The notes beneath the pieces are model-generated. The model was not told the origin of the DNA. It saw only the letters and a program-made list of their open reading frames with translations, and ran no database searches. Below, piece by piece: positions 26,501-38,100 of a stretch of 64,000 nucleotides of DNA. The DNA lies in assembly GCF_954871325.1 (NCBI RefSeq), contig NC_088779.1, forward strand, positions 1,195,121 through 1,259,120, given 5' to 3'. Position 1 is the stretch's first letter, and every line of letters begins with the position of its first letter. A program made the translations under genes and the position numbers. The stretch is from Gordionus sp. m RMFG-2023 (lineage: Eukaryota > Nematomorpha > Gordioida > Chordodea > Parachordodidae).

Positions 26501-29500
26501 ATTGGGATAGATTCTAAATCTCTAAGTATTGGAAACATTTCTTATATATATATATATATATATATTTATTTAAAAAAAATTTTAAAAGCAATGCTGAAAA
26601 AATAATATTAATAGATGATGCTTCAGGTAAGTTAATTATTACTTATATTTCAAATTAACTTTTATTTTAAGATCAATGGTACTGGCTGCTACTTCACAAA
26701 CGATTTTTTTTTATAAAAGTAGTCTGCTTCTCAGATTTAAAATTTAGAAAACAAAATGGTAATTTAGTTATATTTTTGTCAGCCAAAGCAGACTATTTAA
26801 AAAAAAAAATTTTTTTTTTGTAATGTAATATTTCTCAACATTAATATTAATAACTTCCTTTTCAACACTAATGTTAACGCTCAAATTTATTTATTTAAAA
26901 CTAATGTAATCATTATATTTATATTTTTTATAAATTTTCCAATAAATAAGAAATTCCACTAAAATTTTCAATTACTTTTTATTTGAATGCCAATTTAAAC
27001 ACATTACTGTAACATTTTTTTCCCGATCTCACAAAAACTTCCATAGTCAAGTGAATAAAATTTGAATATCAAAAATCCCATCATTCTATTTGTTAACTTT
27101 ATATATTCTCAATATATGTAAAATAACTCCAATTTCCATACATATCATATTATATATAACAAAATGAATTTAACTTGCGCACAACAAATGAGTCTGTTTT
27201 CATATGATCACTGTCATATTCTCTAATCCATGGTGATTGACAATCTCTTGATGTCTTACATGCATATCATGTAATATTGTCATATATTTAATCTTAAACA
27301 TTATTTGATTCACGTTGGATATTATATATTGTAAAAATACACAATTACAACTATACGGATATTCCCTTCCTTTTGCGATTTTTCACCTTTCCTTTTTTTT
27401 TCTCCTTCGTCTTTCCTTTCGAGATTACAAGTGGAAGAGGACTATTTTACTAAAGAAGGATAGGAAATCAAGAACAGAACAGTCCATATAGCAGTGGGAC
27501 ATGGAAATCAAGGAGGATTACGACATGCGCAAGGAAAAAGGCCCGATGCTGTAGCGCGGGAATAGTAAAAATCCGAGGATAGATGAAAAAAAGAGGCATA
27601 AAATCAGGGAACAATCACGAAAACTATAATATGGAAACGAAGCGAAAGAGATGGGAGAAAGGAAAGACGAAGGGAAAAGGTGAGAGTGTGGGGGGGGGGG
27701 GGGTTAGGAGGGTAAACAATATATTGATTAATTTAAGTTATTAGATATTAAACTCGATATTCCGAACCGATTAATTTAATAAAACGATTTTTAATATTAT
27801 CGGTAAAAGGGTAAATAAAAAATAAATGATTAAATTATATGGTTAATGATGCTTACTACAAAGTCAACGAATAGCAATTTTCTAATTACCAACCAATTTG
27901 CTAATTACCGACCAAAATTTATTAAAATGTAATTAGACCCTTATTATTTAATATATTATAACGGAATCACGTGGTCGAGTCTTGCCTCCTATGTGTCATC
28001 CGCACAAGGATGGAACCACCGCTTTAGATTAAGAAAAAAAACATGATCATTGCCGGTATTCGAACCCATTACCATCGGATAGGTAGGCTACGCTCTTGCC
28101 GACTAAGCCACTGAGGCTTTCCCAAAAATCACGATTTTTCGAATATATATTATAAATAAATTTGGTAGTGCCTATCCACATGAAAAATAAACAAAACACA
28201 AATTTGATAGGTAATACCTTGAGGTAAACATGCATCATTAACCCAAATTATATCTTTCAGTATCTCGGCCAATTTTAAAAGATATGTAACGTACTCACAA
28301 GTTGAACCACCAGCTGATTTATACTAACGGATCATAATAACCAAAAAAATAATTTATATTCTTATTTTTTTTAAAAAAAAAGATTATATACGTTGCTCGA
28401 AATCCGAAGGATAACGCGGTTTCCTACTTCCATCATCATAAGATCGCTTCCTTCCTCGGTAATTACAAAGGCAGTTGGGACGAATTTCTGCACTTGTTCT
28501 CCCACGGGAAACGTAAAATATAACCAATCATTTTTGATTATTTTGTGTTATTTTTAAGACTCATCTTAATAACGTTTTTTTTACAATTAAAAATACATAG
28601 AACTGACTCATTTTTAAATGCGTATCGATACTAATCAGCTGGTGTGGCGCGCCATTTAACGATTTACGCACTAAAGTAAAAAGTGGGAAAACAAAATGGC
28701 GCATCATCAGCTGATTTCTATCCAACGACACTCTTCGAGACGTACTTTAAATGAATAAATTATCAGTATAGGCAATTATTATAATGTCGTCGTAGGAATG
28801 AAGCAATTTTCTCTTTTGATTACATAAAATTGGCGTAGGTGAATGGTAGATAGAACCATGTTTTTATAACTTCCAAGGTTTCGAAATAATCGTTACGGCT
28901 ATAAATAATGCCGCTATAGATAGAACACTCTAATTTTAAAGCAATAGTGTCGTTAGAATGTAGGCTACAATGGTAATTTAGTAACTTTTGCAAATTTATT
29001 TTGAAACGTTTTGATTGGTTAAGGGTCAATAGTCCAATCAAGTTTTTGTCTTCGTATCAGGTCTTTCAAATTATACGCGCGGTCAGGACCGCGACCTTTA
29101 GTTATGACCGCAAAAATTTTAAAACGGTCTAAAAAATAATAAAAGTTAACCTCCATAAACATACCCTATACCTAATCATTTCCATACATTATTTTACTTT
29201 TTATTCTCTTCTCATTAATGGGTTTTTAGATATATTTTTTTTAAAAAATCAATAAAATTATCTGTTTATATTTATGCTACACCCTTTCCTTAAACTTCAA
29301 GTTGTTTACGGCTCCTGGTTTCATCACGTGGCTAAGTATTGGGAGGAATCCATCAATAACCCCGACAAAATACTGTTCCTCAAATACGAAGATATGAAGA
29401 GAGTACGGGCCACTGATAATAATTCTAATAAATTTTATCGATAAAATTCATTTTATACATTTAAAATTAGACATGCTCAAAATTAGGGGGTTCGAACCAA

Positions 29501-30666
29501 AAACAAATTTGTTTTTAGTTGGATCAATATGAGCTTCTAGTAAGGGGCTATAATAATGTATCGTATTACGCTCGTTAAGCTTCGGTTTTAATTGAAAAGA
29601 TTTTCGGGTCGGGTTAGATGTTCAATGATTTTTTTTTTTATCATTACCGGCGGCTAAAAAACCGAGCCGGGCTCTTGTGCCGATTCGACCCGTGCTGATA
29701 GTTTAAACAACAACAAACAAATTTTTAGGACTTAGAAAAAGAGGTCAGGAAGATTCTGGGATTCCTTAACATGGAGATAACTCCCGAAAGATTAAACCTG
29801 CTCATAGATCACTGTTCCTTTGAGAGCATGAAGAACAATAACATGGTGAACAGGGAGGTGTTGCCTATCAAGGTCTTCGATTTTTCTCATACCAAGTTTA
29901 TGAGAAAAGGTATAATTATTAATTTTTTTAAAAAAAAATGCATATATACTTTCCAATAAAAATCTTTAACTGATCTAAAACCATTTTTTTTGATACGGAC
30001 CAGAAGCCATTTTTTTATTGAATTTTGCTTTCTACATTTCGATATTATAGTGTTTTTGCAAACTGCATTTTCGATTATTATATTCTTTTTAAAAATGCTC
30101 TCCAGAAATCACAAATCTAAACTAAACCGGAAGTAATCATTATTATTTCCTGATCATAAACTCTATAAAATAAAAAGTAAGCGAACTGATTTGAACCTTT
30201 AGGACTCTTTAACAATGATTGATACACGGTTTTGATTGGTTGATAAGGTATTATTAGTAACTATTTTTTTTGACGACGATGTCAGTTACCCAAGTTAAAA
30301 AGTTATTCCTTCTTATAATTTTACGGGACAGAACCTTGGGAATTTTTTAAATAAAAACGATTTTAAGTTCGTAAAAATGTTCGAAGTTCGAATCGATCCC
30401 GGTTTTAAAGGTGGAACCCGAGCCGTTTGAATTCGTGCCCGAAACGCTAACAATACTCGGCCGACGAGCTGTCAATCAATCTTAAATATATTTTGTTACG
30501 AGCCGGCAGAGTTTATTAATTTTTTTTTAACGTAAATATTATCAAAGGGATCATCGGGGACTGGAAAAATTATTTCGACGAAACGCAGAACGTAGAATTC
30601 GAACGAATATACCAACAAAAAATGAAGAAAATCAAAAACAATCTAACTTTCGACTTCGAACCTTAA
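11047..30666 (+). CDS. cytosolic sulfotransferase, SULT1-like (complete, 6 exons)
   Basis: SULT enzymes transfer sulfonate from PAPS to hydroxyl or amino groups of small molecules in the cytosol. Exons 11047-11590, 20127-20344, 28383-28512, 29302-29402, 29729-29909 and 30548-30666 join in one frame of 430 codons plus TAA, all with GT-AG ends. Visible motifs: YPKSG split by intron 1 and completed as GTTWTEEIV (5'-phosphosulfate loop), the catalytic-type histidine in ATHLP, YVARNPKDNAVSYFHH (3'-phosphate site), YGSWFHHV, FLKYEDMKR, and FMRKGIIGDWKNYF (RKGxxGDWK). The intron positions coincide with those I recall in vertebrate SULT1 genes. About 130 N/D/S-rich residues precede the usual N terminus, so the protein is longer than the roughly 290-residue norm. 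Introns 1 and 2 exceed 7.9 kb each. Substrate cannot be inferred. Confidence 0.93.
12180..13860. repeat. CCCGA/GGGTC-rich dispersed repeat segments
   Basis: GC-rich words stand out in AT-rich sequence: ccgacccgacccggcccg near 13160, cgggctgggaacgggccggg near 13225, gggtcgggtcgggc near 13670 and a weaker block at 12185-12290. The same vocabulary recurs at 41906-42230 in a unit opening ggtctgcacggg and closing ttgcggacctct. They look like decayed copies of one palindromic MITE-type family. Confidence 0.55.
13892..14042. mobile_element. TA-flanked MITE copy (SULT intron 1)
   Basis: TA at 13890-13891, then GTGTTGTTAAAGG at the left, and AACCGTTTAACAACAC then TA (14043-14044) at the right. At 151 bases it is a shortened family member with the usual body words (atttcatccag, gcctgaagattttgctcata, tctcgaggctta). 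Confidence 0.85.
14372..14735. mobile_element. hAT MITE with perfect 8-base target duplication
   Basis: Begins CAGGCGTAGCTAGG and ends GTAGCTACGCCACTG. Octamer CTCTCTAC lies on both sides (14364-14371 and 14736-14743). It is 364 bases with no coding capacity. The left copy sits in a short CT microsatellite, but the terminal AC makes the match specific. Confidence 0.9.
15545..16503 (+). mobile_element. retrotransposon fragment, C-terminal RT-element region
   Basis: Reads, in plus-strand frames, FPCKSGGLGLRSAETIALVS, then DDYQYKSLLRTLN, then a zinc-knuckle-like CDKCNQVADCFGRHALHC, a short RRDKIN.LFATFLNK segment and GKPLVWDFTC. This ordered set (W.QA.LP..GGLG.R, CxxC...H..xC, LVWD.TC) is found downstream of the reverse transcriptase in a retroelement family I know from invertebrate genomes; I do not know its formal name. 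The copy is a broken 3' fragment without the RT core. Confidence 0.75.
16504..17147. other. AT-rich intronic stretch
   Basis: Homopolymer-dominated (T-run/A-run words near 16540-16640). No gene or repeat recognised beyond a possible tail of the retroelement. Confidence 0.4.
17148..18060 (+). other. GC-richer patch with coding-like open stretches, unidentified
   Basis: Within SULT intron 1. Several plus-strand stretches look like protein: one at 17148-17423 (contains SRMTYSVWGELAQKLNDL), and one around 17672-17821 (FEPQFCNLYPGDQNGKLSPI, then YYRLKRILTNWLLENRYFV). They lie in different frames and match no family I recognise. A decayed transposon gene is the likeliest source. Confidence 0.35.
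18061..19518. other. intronic stretch without recognised gene
   Basis: Low-complexity and homopolymers, including a GGGGGAAGGGGTGGGGGTGG run near 19351 and a C10 run near 19389. Two direct copies of the word ttttttttaatgattttttg lie at about 19403-19445. Confidence 0.4.
19519..19650 (+). other. short open stretch of unknown origin
   Basis: About 41 sense codons, locally GC-rich, reading ...AEYDLFASQLISVNVPFLIN and then DIRDRNQLNILAFMALI. The composition is coding-like, but there is no start, no stop-defined gene and no family I can name. It could be a transposase shard. Confidence 0.3.
20127..20344 (+). CDS. SULT exon 2: GTTW loop and catalytic histidine
   Basis: Acceptor tttttttag. It encodes GTTWTEEIVSILYNNGNLEK, VIHLEVGRPLFP, LNNLKSPRLLATHLPFHLL and VRDLKCK, and ends before donor gttcaa. 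GC is well above the flanks. A minus-strand open frame across the same bases is a shadow. Confidence 0.93.
20478..20520 (-). repeat. possible SINE remnant (B-box only)
   Basis: On the minus strand AAGTTCGATCCC (plus 20484-20495) matches the RNA polymerase III B-box (GGTTCGANTCC type). No convincing A-box or cloverleaf surrounds it, so this is at most a fragment. Confidence 0.3.
21780..22890 (-). mobile_element. retrotransposon fragment with 5' inversion (twin-priming form)
   Basis: Same family as 15545-16503. On the minus strand from about 22650 down to 21800 the frames read CLKTSGAFSFEILLKEYEQK, LPCKSGGL, DDHQYKSLLRSLN, IDDDAFRYAINLRLGVLFLN and CIKCHHSADAYGRHGFHC. To its right, 22670-22888 reads on the plus strand NKHFDELNLSLNINKCEIYP and FSILVEAPLGG, a piece of RT that in an intact element lies immediately before the minus-strand part. 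The inverted order is what twin priming leaves in LINE insertions. The copy is broken and 5' truncated. Confidence 0.75.
23061..25234. other. intronic stretch, few features
   Basis: CCCGA-like words (tgtccggtccaattcttgcccg near 23376) and a MITE right end, CAGCCGTTTAACAACAC-TA, near 24617-24634 are visible. A (TA)n tract lies at about 24495-24511. Otherwise nothing is recognised. Confidence 0.4.
25235..25360. repeat. minisatellite, about 37-base unit, 3+ copies
   Basis: GAATCT-initiated units start at 25235, 25273 and 25309, each with a GAAGTTAG(G)GTCTTTAG core and an AAATCC linker. A fourth degenerate unit ends near 25360. Confidence 0.8.
26704..26812. repeat. imperfect hairpin sequence
   Basis: AGTCTGCTT near 26719 is inverted as AAGCAGACT near 26786, and the flanks add T-run/A-run pairing. 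It may be a small MITE. No target duplication is clear. Confidence 0.4.
27384..27682. mobile_element. 300-base element with inverted ends
   Basis: The left end starts CACCTTTCC and, after a T-run, has CTTCGTCTTTCCTTTC. The right end has GAAAGGAAAGACGAAG followed by GGAAAAGGTG. The two arms pair over about 26 bases apart from the T-run. The interior is purine-rich and noncoding. A long G-run follows at 27692. Confidence 0.6.
27958..28125 (-). mobile_element. tRNA-derived SINE
   Basis: On the minus strand an A-box TGGCTTAGTCGG (28099-28110) is followed by a B-box GGTTCGAATAC (28056-28066) at tRNA-like spacing. A non-tRNA body follows to about 27958. The 5' and 3' ends do not pair as an acceptor stem and the anticodon arm is poor, so it is a SINE head and not a tRNA gene. 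Confidence 0.65.
28383..28512 (+). CDS. SULT exon 3: YVARNPKD 3'-phosphate site
   Basis: The acceptor is a T-run then A-run ending aaaaag. It encodes IIYVARNPKDNAVSYFHHHK and GSWDEFLHLFSHGK, with donor gtaaaa. The Arg and Ser of the PAPS 3'-phosphate contact (RNPKDxxVSY) are present. Confidence 0.93.
29302..29402 (+). CDS. SULT exon 4: YGSWFHHV
   Basis: Acceptor aacttcaag, phase 1. It encodes LVYGSWFHHVAKYWEESINN and ILFLKYEDMKR, ending before gtacgg, as in SULT1 exon structure. Confidence 0.93.
29729..29909 (+). CDS. SULT exon 5
   Basis: Acceptor aatttttag. It encodes DLEKEVRKILGFLNMEI, then DHCSFESMKNNNMVN and the FSHTKFMRKG boundary, with donor gtataa in phase 1. The SF..MK.N.M.N pattern is a SULT hallmark. 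Confidence 0.94.
30548..30666 (+). CDS. SULT exon 6: GDWK and C terminus
   Basis: Acceptor atcaaag. It completes RKGIIGDWKNYFDETQNVEF (the PAPS-binding RKGxxGDWK) and ends FDFEP then TAA at 30664-30666. Confidence 0.93.
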
Positions 30667-31936
30667 AAGGGGGGAAAATGAGAAATTTAAAAGCTGGGGG
30701 TGAAAAAAAATTTTTTTTACTCCCCAAACCAAATTGTAATTTATAAGAGTATCCATTTTTACCTTTTTGCGTGCTTAAATATTTATCGTTAAAAAATATA
30801 TATATCCCCCCCCCCTTTTTTTTAAAGCAAAAAGTTGCATACATTATATAATTTGATTCGCCATTAAGACAGACAGACAAATAATACTACTTGTTATTTT
30901 TTTTCTTCAAATATATTACAAGTTAAATTAATACGATTTTTTTTGTGTTAAACATTTCCAAATATATTTTTATAAAATTGTATATAAATTTTGCTATTAT
31001 TGTTATTTGGCAAAGTTTAAACAATTTTTCATAAGAATATTGTCGTTACAAAATATTTATATATATGGGAAATGTTTTACGATACAAAAATCATATTAAT
31101 GTAGTATGTACAATATATATAGGAAAATTAAATAGTTTTTATTTTTGTATCTATTAATTTAAAAAAAAATTGAAATTGATTAGATTTAGTTTCGAAAATA
31201 TCGGAATTAATTTTTTTTTTAAATCTTGTAAAGATTATTCATACCCCGAGGAGTAAAATGACCCTCTTTTTTTTAAAAAAAAACAAATTATTATTTTTTT
31301 TTATATAAATTATGACATTTTTTTTAAAAAAAAAAATAATAATATCTTGTATTTAATTTCTAAATGTGCTTCTTTTTTAAAAAAATTTGTAAGAAAATAT
31401 GTTTTTTATTTTTTTAAAAAACACCTAAATATAAATATTGTTTTTTTTTGTGTGTATGTGAGTCCTTCGTTTATATTTACTTTTAATCTAAAAAAACATA
31501 TAATATTCATTGGTTTACTACTTAATACGCGTGTAAAATGATTGAGCTAAAGAATACATTTTTATTGTAATTTTGTAAAGTATTTATATATATAAAAAAA
31601 ATTTTTTTATGTAATAAATACAAATAATAAAAAAAAAATCATTATATTCAAAATAACTAACATATTACAGCAAAAAATTCATTTATTTATATTTCCTTCC
31701 TACTCACAATTTAATTATCTATTTTACAAATATATTCTCGTTCTTAAACAAAATTTTTAATAAACGAATAAAACGTGTTGGTCATCATCAATTGAGTGGA
31801 TATGACTGAGGGAGTGGAGGGGGGGAGGGGTGAATGATAATTTTGGTGATTGAATATTAACATGGAGAGGTAACTATGGACATAAATTTATCATATACTA
31901 CGAAAAAAACTGATTAATTCTGGAACATGAATATTT
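30667..31936. other. convergent intergenic region, SULT / EXOC3
   Basis: The two genes end tail to tail 1.27 kb apart. The spacer is very AT-rich with many T-run/A-run words, a C10 run near 30806, and AATAAA-like words on both strands (for example near 31613) that could serve as polyadenylation signals. No gene is seen. Confidence 0.5.
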
Positions 31937-32179
31937 TTATGAATCGTTCAAACGAGAAAAAATGGATTTTTCGGGTTCAATGAAGGAAGGACTGTGTTTA
32001 AGGCTGAGCGCCGATGCTGAAGCGGTTAGTTTACCGGTTACGCCTCTGGCAGCTTGAACCAATATGTTGCTGGAGGCATTTGGTAAGGATAAGAGAGGGT
32101 TAGTAGAACCTAGCCCAACTATGCCTAAAGTTTGGGACGTTGATCCGGCCACATTTTCTGGCATGATCTCGAGGAGGAT
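31937..32179 (-). CDS. EXOC3: EXOC3 terminal exon with divergent tail
   Basis: Acceptor ttttttttag. After ILLEIMPEN (human IMETLEQG) it encodes about 70 residues rich in S, T, L and A (contains SASALSLKHSPSFIEPEKS), ending SRLNDS and stop. This tail is longer than the human C terminus and shows no recognised domain. Confidence 0.87.
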   Translation of the reverse strand: MLLEIMPENVAGSTSQTLGIVGLGSTNPLLSLPNASSNILVQAARGVTGKLTASASALSLKHSPSFIEPEKSIFSRLNDS

Positions 32180-35100
32180 CTAAAAAAATTTTTTTTAAAG
32201 AAATCTATTCAATTTTAATTACGCATTAGAATGATCATTTCAAGTTTCTTGGAGTCAATAAGTGTCCAAAGTAAAGTTTGTTATTATTTTTCAGAAATAG
32301 GTTCTAACTGCGACGGTTCTCGTGCTAAACTCTCGTATCAAATTTTTACTATATCTCGTAAATTTTATTATGGATTCTAACTCAGGTCTCTAAATTTTAA
32401 TGGACGGTTCTATACTCTGGATAACTTGATTTCATATCACTGCACAGAATATTTATTGTAAATGATTACTTACAGATCCCGAAAATACAAGATGGGGCTC
32501 TCATATGGTTGCTAACTTTTTTAGACAAGTACATTTTATTTTTTTTTAAAAAGGCAAATACCTAAAAAAAGGATTTGGGGGCATTGTGTAATGTAATTGC
32601 ACACTGAATAATACGACTTTGCTTTCATCTAAAAAAGTGTTTATAATATCTCACATTTTTTATATCCGGTTTAGATAAATCACCTCTAATACTAAGTATC
32701 TGGCATAGATTATCGTAGCTGACATCCTTGAACTTGGCCAGGAGACCCGAGATTTCTAGGGTAAGTAGGGTGGTATCCTTCATCTTCAAGATTTCGGCTA
32801 TAACTATCAAACAAGTAGCGTTGTTTTGCGTGGGGGCGGAGGACTCCAGTTTGGTCATGTCCAAAGGTGAAGTAATAGAAGAAGAGGTCTTGTAATGTTT
32901 GATCAGATCTGGATCCGTTAGGCTTAATATCTTGATAGGCTGATTGGAAAAAAAAAATATTCTCTTAAAATCATCTTTTTGAAAATTTTGATTACTTAAT
33001 AGATGGGAGTTAAAATAATGAAACGTTCCACAAGGAACAAGTGTGAATTGGGAAATAATTTCAAAATTATTTACCGATTGCGAAAAAAAATAATACTATT
33101 TTGAAGAATAAATTTTTTTTTAAAATAATCATATTCGTTTTAGGTATGATATCAAAGATAGAGAATGCAATATTCAAGCGATTAATCGTCTTTATTTGAT
33201 ATAAAAACCAGTTTAACAGTACTTAACAAGATAAATCAAATATTACAGAATTAATTCTTAGTTATATATAATTAATAATTTTGATTTCTCATATTCTATT
33301 GATTAATCATTTTTATCTTCCATTTTAAAAAAAACATTAATCGAAATGGGAGAAATTTATATTATTTTTTAAAAAAAACTCATAATTTTTTGGTTGGCTT
33401 TTTATTCCCCCAAATTTCAAAAAAATTCCTAAATATAATTGTCATAATTTATAAAAAACAAATTTTTAAAAAAAATATAAATTAAAACTTTGCTTCGCAG
33501 TTCGTTGAAAAAATTTATAAGGTTAGCCGCTTCGTTACTCAACTTTTCGCACGCCTCCTTGCGTTCCTCGAAAGATTTGAAAACGTATCTCCTGAAAGGT
33601 GTCGTATGTCATAACAAAAAATATATATGTATGGTGATAAAATTAACGAAAAAATGCAAAGGAAACATCATTTAGCTCATTCCATTGATCAGGATTATTC
33701 CGATACATTTTATAGGATCGGGCCGGTTTTTCGTCGGTTTAAAAAATCGATTATCGGCCGATATTATAAAAAAAATTCCGATCCGATAAATTGGCGTCTT
33801 AATTAAAAAAAAAATTTTTTTCATTAGCTTAAAGTTATTCAATAAAAATATTTCATACAACTTTTTAAATTCGTGAATATATACTATATAACTGATCATT
33901 TTAAAAGAATTTAAATAACTTATGTTATGGTAATAATAGCTAAAATATAAATTGTGTGTACTATGAAAATGTATAGGAAGATGTATGCATTAAAAAAAAT
34001 TAAAAAGATACGTTTGTTTTACAGAATACTAAATCATTTAATATCCGATCGGCCACTAAAAAAGTGATATCGGTTACATTCCTATTTCTTAGCATTTTAA
34101 GAAGGATTAGATTCCATTCCTTGTTAAGGGATTTGAAAGGAATGGCCTACGGTCTGGAAATATATCATTTAAATAAAGATATCAAAAAAATATATATGAA
34201 AGCAAGAGAATGTATCGTAATCATTCCCGATACTCCGTTTTCAAAAAAAAAAGTCTTTTGACTCAGTGTCATCTCTTAAAACAGAGTTGTTAAAAGGGTA
34301 CTTTTCAAATAGATCCAGATTATAAATGTATCTGTTGTATGCAGATATAATTTTTATTATTCTTATATGTAGGGATTTGCCTTTGTTATTATTAGAGCAA
34401 AATTTATATAGGTAAATAATCATTTTTATATTTTTTTTTTCTCATTCAATTCGAGCACCATATAAAAGATATGCCAATACTCCTATTTTTATCGTTCTTT
34501 CCAACAAATTCTCATTTTAAACGAGCATTTATTTTTTAAAAAAAAATTTATAATTTATTCATTAAAAAGGTCAAGTGGGGAATATCTGTAAGATTAATTT
34601 TGAAAAAATTCTAAATTTATTTTGGTTTAAAATCATTTTGTGCGTCAAATCACAAATAGTATCGTTTTTAATCCTTCAACAATCTTTGAACCAGTATCGT
34701 TAAAAGGCTCGTTTTGAGCCGATTTTTAAAAACGGCTAACTCAATATTTTAGCCAGAAAAATTTTTGCCTCTAAGCCTCGAGATTATCTAGACCTTCGTT
34801 ACTTCTACGAGCAAAATCTTCAGACTTGCATTTTTCTGGATGAAATATTGAGTTAGCCGTTCAAACAACACTACTTTTGAAACTGATATTTTTAGACTTT
34901 TTAAAGGGAAAAATAAAAATAATATTTATTTTATAAGTTTTTATATATATTATTTTTGGTCTCTTAATATTTATGTTTTTTAAATATAATATTTATTTAA
35001 ATGAGTTAAATTATTAACAAACTCTGTCTCAAAATGAGCAGAACTTTAGCAACCGGGTTAATTACAAAAATCTCCATGGGTGAAATTCAATTATTTTATT

Positions 35101-38100
35101 TATTTTTTTTTGTAATAATAACTTGGCGATCATTCCTTTAAGATATTCGAGTACGACCCTATTCTCCGCTTCCATCACGATCCTGACAAAGTAACGAGGC
35201 TTAAGGTGCACGTAATCTTGGGCGTAATCGTCTATAGTGGCTCTTATAACCCCGTCCAAATTTTTGTCGGTCAGCCTTTTTCCCCCCATTTTTTTTAAAA
35301 TTTATATTTAAATCACCTTTTGAAATAAAAAGATCTTCAACACAAGCAATAATCAAAAATAATTTTTTTTTTATATAAAACCCGTTAATTCCCTCATCTT
35401 AGCGTTAAAGTGTCATTTTTTTACCGGAAATTGAACTTTAAATCATTTTTTGGGCGCGTTTTTAAAATATTTAAAAATCTGATTTTACCGGAAATGCAGG
35501 CCGTTCATGTTTGGAATACCTGCCCTACGAATTTCTGGCAATTTTTCCACGAACTTTTTAAGCTTAATAGGATTTATATTAAATTTTTTCCATATATTTT
35601 TATTTTATATAATTTATAAATGACTCAAGGGTTATCGGCAAAAATTATCTACAATTTATTATGATAAGTATTCCAAACATAATGGAATCTTATTTCCGGT
35701 AAAATCTGGTTCTTAAACATTAAAAAAAAATGCTCAAAAAAAATGATTTTTTCCGGAAAAAAAACACATTGAAGCTAACATAAATATAATGATTTCACTC
35801 TTTATTAATTTGTTTTAAATCTAAAGTAAATTCAATATTCGATGGTCTGATGAAACTACAATTTTATAAAACTAAAATTAAGATTGTGACAGACGTTCCC
35901 TAATTATGATTATAAAACAAATTCTTTTATTCCATAGGTGGTTTTTAAAAAATATATATATATAAGGGAATGGGGGAAAAAAAATAATTAAATAATAATG
36001 ATTGACACTTTTGCGCCAATAAAAAAAAAATAAAAATTTATTGTAAATAAAAATAATGTATTTTATAAGTAAAATACATTTTAAAAAAATATTTTTTTTG
36101 TGTTTACCAATCTTTCGTCATCAAATTTTGAAAATGTGTCTCCAAATCCAAAAAAACTTCTTCCAGCAAATAGGAACAACTTATGGAGATTTAAAACAAA
36201 AAATAATAATAATATTCAAAAAAATGTTTTGAAAAAGAAAAATTGTAACTTTTCTTTCGATCTGATCATAATTTATTTGTTTCAAAATAAAATTAAATGA
36301 TTGTTTAAAAAAGGAAAAGTAACTTGGAGGGGGGTGGGGGGGGGGGGGATTTTATAGATCTACCCTGAAACTTTCTCTAGTTTCCTACCAATTTATATAT
36401 TATGTCTTTTTTTGTTTTTTATCATCTTTAAAATTTAATATTTTGTGTTTTTTTATTGTTTTTATCATCTTGAAAATTTGATATTATTTTTTTTTTCTCC
36501 TCAAATCCGAAATTATATTATAAAAAGAATTTTTAAAAAATGATTTTTTTTTTAGCATAAGTATACTGTAGTTTAAAGGTTAAGTGGATTAGAATCAAAA
36601 CTATTAGATAAATAAGTACTATTTATCTAAAAGAAAAAACGATAAATCAAGTTAGGATAGATGTATCAAATCAAATTGGGCATGACGTAATAGTTTTAAG
36701 TTTATATTTTTTTTTAAACTAATGTTAGAAATTTATCATAAAATGACTAAAGTTCCTTATCACGGATCGAGTGAGGATTCGGATCAGAACCCTAAGCAAA
36801 AGTAGCGGGCTTAATCACCCAATATTCTAAATAAAAATGACTCTCAACAACGCCTCAGAGAATCTTGATAGGAAGCAACGATTCCAAATTACAGGAAATA
36901 ATGAAAACTTAAGATGATAAATTATTATTTTTTTTTAAAAAAAACACCCCCTATCGGCCACTTTATCGAGCGTTTTGACCAATTTATTGAGTTTCATTTG
37001 CAAAATGCTTTTGTCCATATCATCCTGTTCCTCTGGGTCCACCACGTCGTCCCTAAGTTTTACCATAAAATCGCCGAAACTTTGACAGTTGTCAATGACA
37101 GCCATCTAAAACATGTTTGTATCATGGAGAAAAAAAAAAGAATGAATAAATTTGAAAAGTAAAATGTTTTTTTTAGCGTTACCGTATAATGAATAAAATA
37201 GTGAGGATATTTTCTGTCAACTATATGCTTATTGTGGTATTCCTTGAGAGCCTCTAAAAAAATAAATAAATCCAAAATTTTATAAAAAATATAATGACAT
37301 ATAATATGTATATATTCGCTTATAACAAAACAATTAATTATAATTTATAAATTATGAGTCTGTAAGCAGAGTGTTGGGCAGTACCGCGAATACTTGTATC
37401 TGAGATAAAAGATACAAATAAAGTATCTTTTTTGATATTTTGAAAAAAGATACTAGTATCTTATAAAGAATCCGTATCAAGATTCTTTTTTCCGGAGGAC
37501 CTGCTCAACACTGTCTGTAAGTCACGGCTCATTAAAAAAATTTTAAAAAAAAAAAACCCGCTCGGTTTCCCGAAATTTAAAGAAAGTCGGACCTGACTCA
37601 GCCCGCTAAAATTTTACCGAATTTTCTGTTCGTCACATTTTTAAAATATCTATATATATAATTCTCTCCCCCCCCCCCCCCCGCCTCCCAAAGTCAATTT
37701 CTCTTCCTCTTATGGCTATCTGTATCTAAATCAACCAATTTTGTATCAAAATATTAACTTGAAATTCGAGAAAATATATTATTTAAAAAATTTTAATGCC
37801 CTTTTTCCCTGTATCTTGCCTTAAATTTTATATATATATATATAAATTGTCCAAGCCCATGTCCGAATTTTTTTTTCGATAGCACGGCCCGGATATATAC
37901 GACTCGTCCGTCTATTACAATTTTCCGGTCCGACCCGCAGGCTACCCGCCGGAACTCGAACAAATCGAGGAACCAGAACCCGAAACTCTCTTATCAAAAT
38001 TTATAGGAAGCGAAACCGGAACCTAGAACACCTTTCCAAATTTCTGAAAATCCGTTCGTTTCTATACCCTAAAAGTTCACAGTAAGGCATGCCCGAAGGG

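Larger units (their letters stand above)
20345..28382 (+). other. SULT intron 2 (8.0 kb)
   Basis: Contains the rearranged retroelement at 21780-22890, a MITE fragment at about 24540-24632, a 37-base minisatellite (25235-25360), a TA microsatellite near 26540, hairpin-ended elements (26704-26812 and 27384-27682) and a tRNA-derived SINE (27958-28125). No extra exon is needed. Confidence 0.8.

Noticed and set aside
28043-28113. Functional tRNA gene on the minus strand
   Set aside because: A- and B-boxes are present but the acceptor ends do not pair and the anticodon arm is poor; a SINE head fits better.
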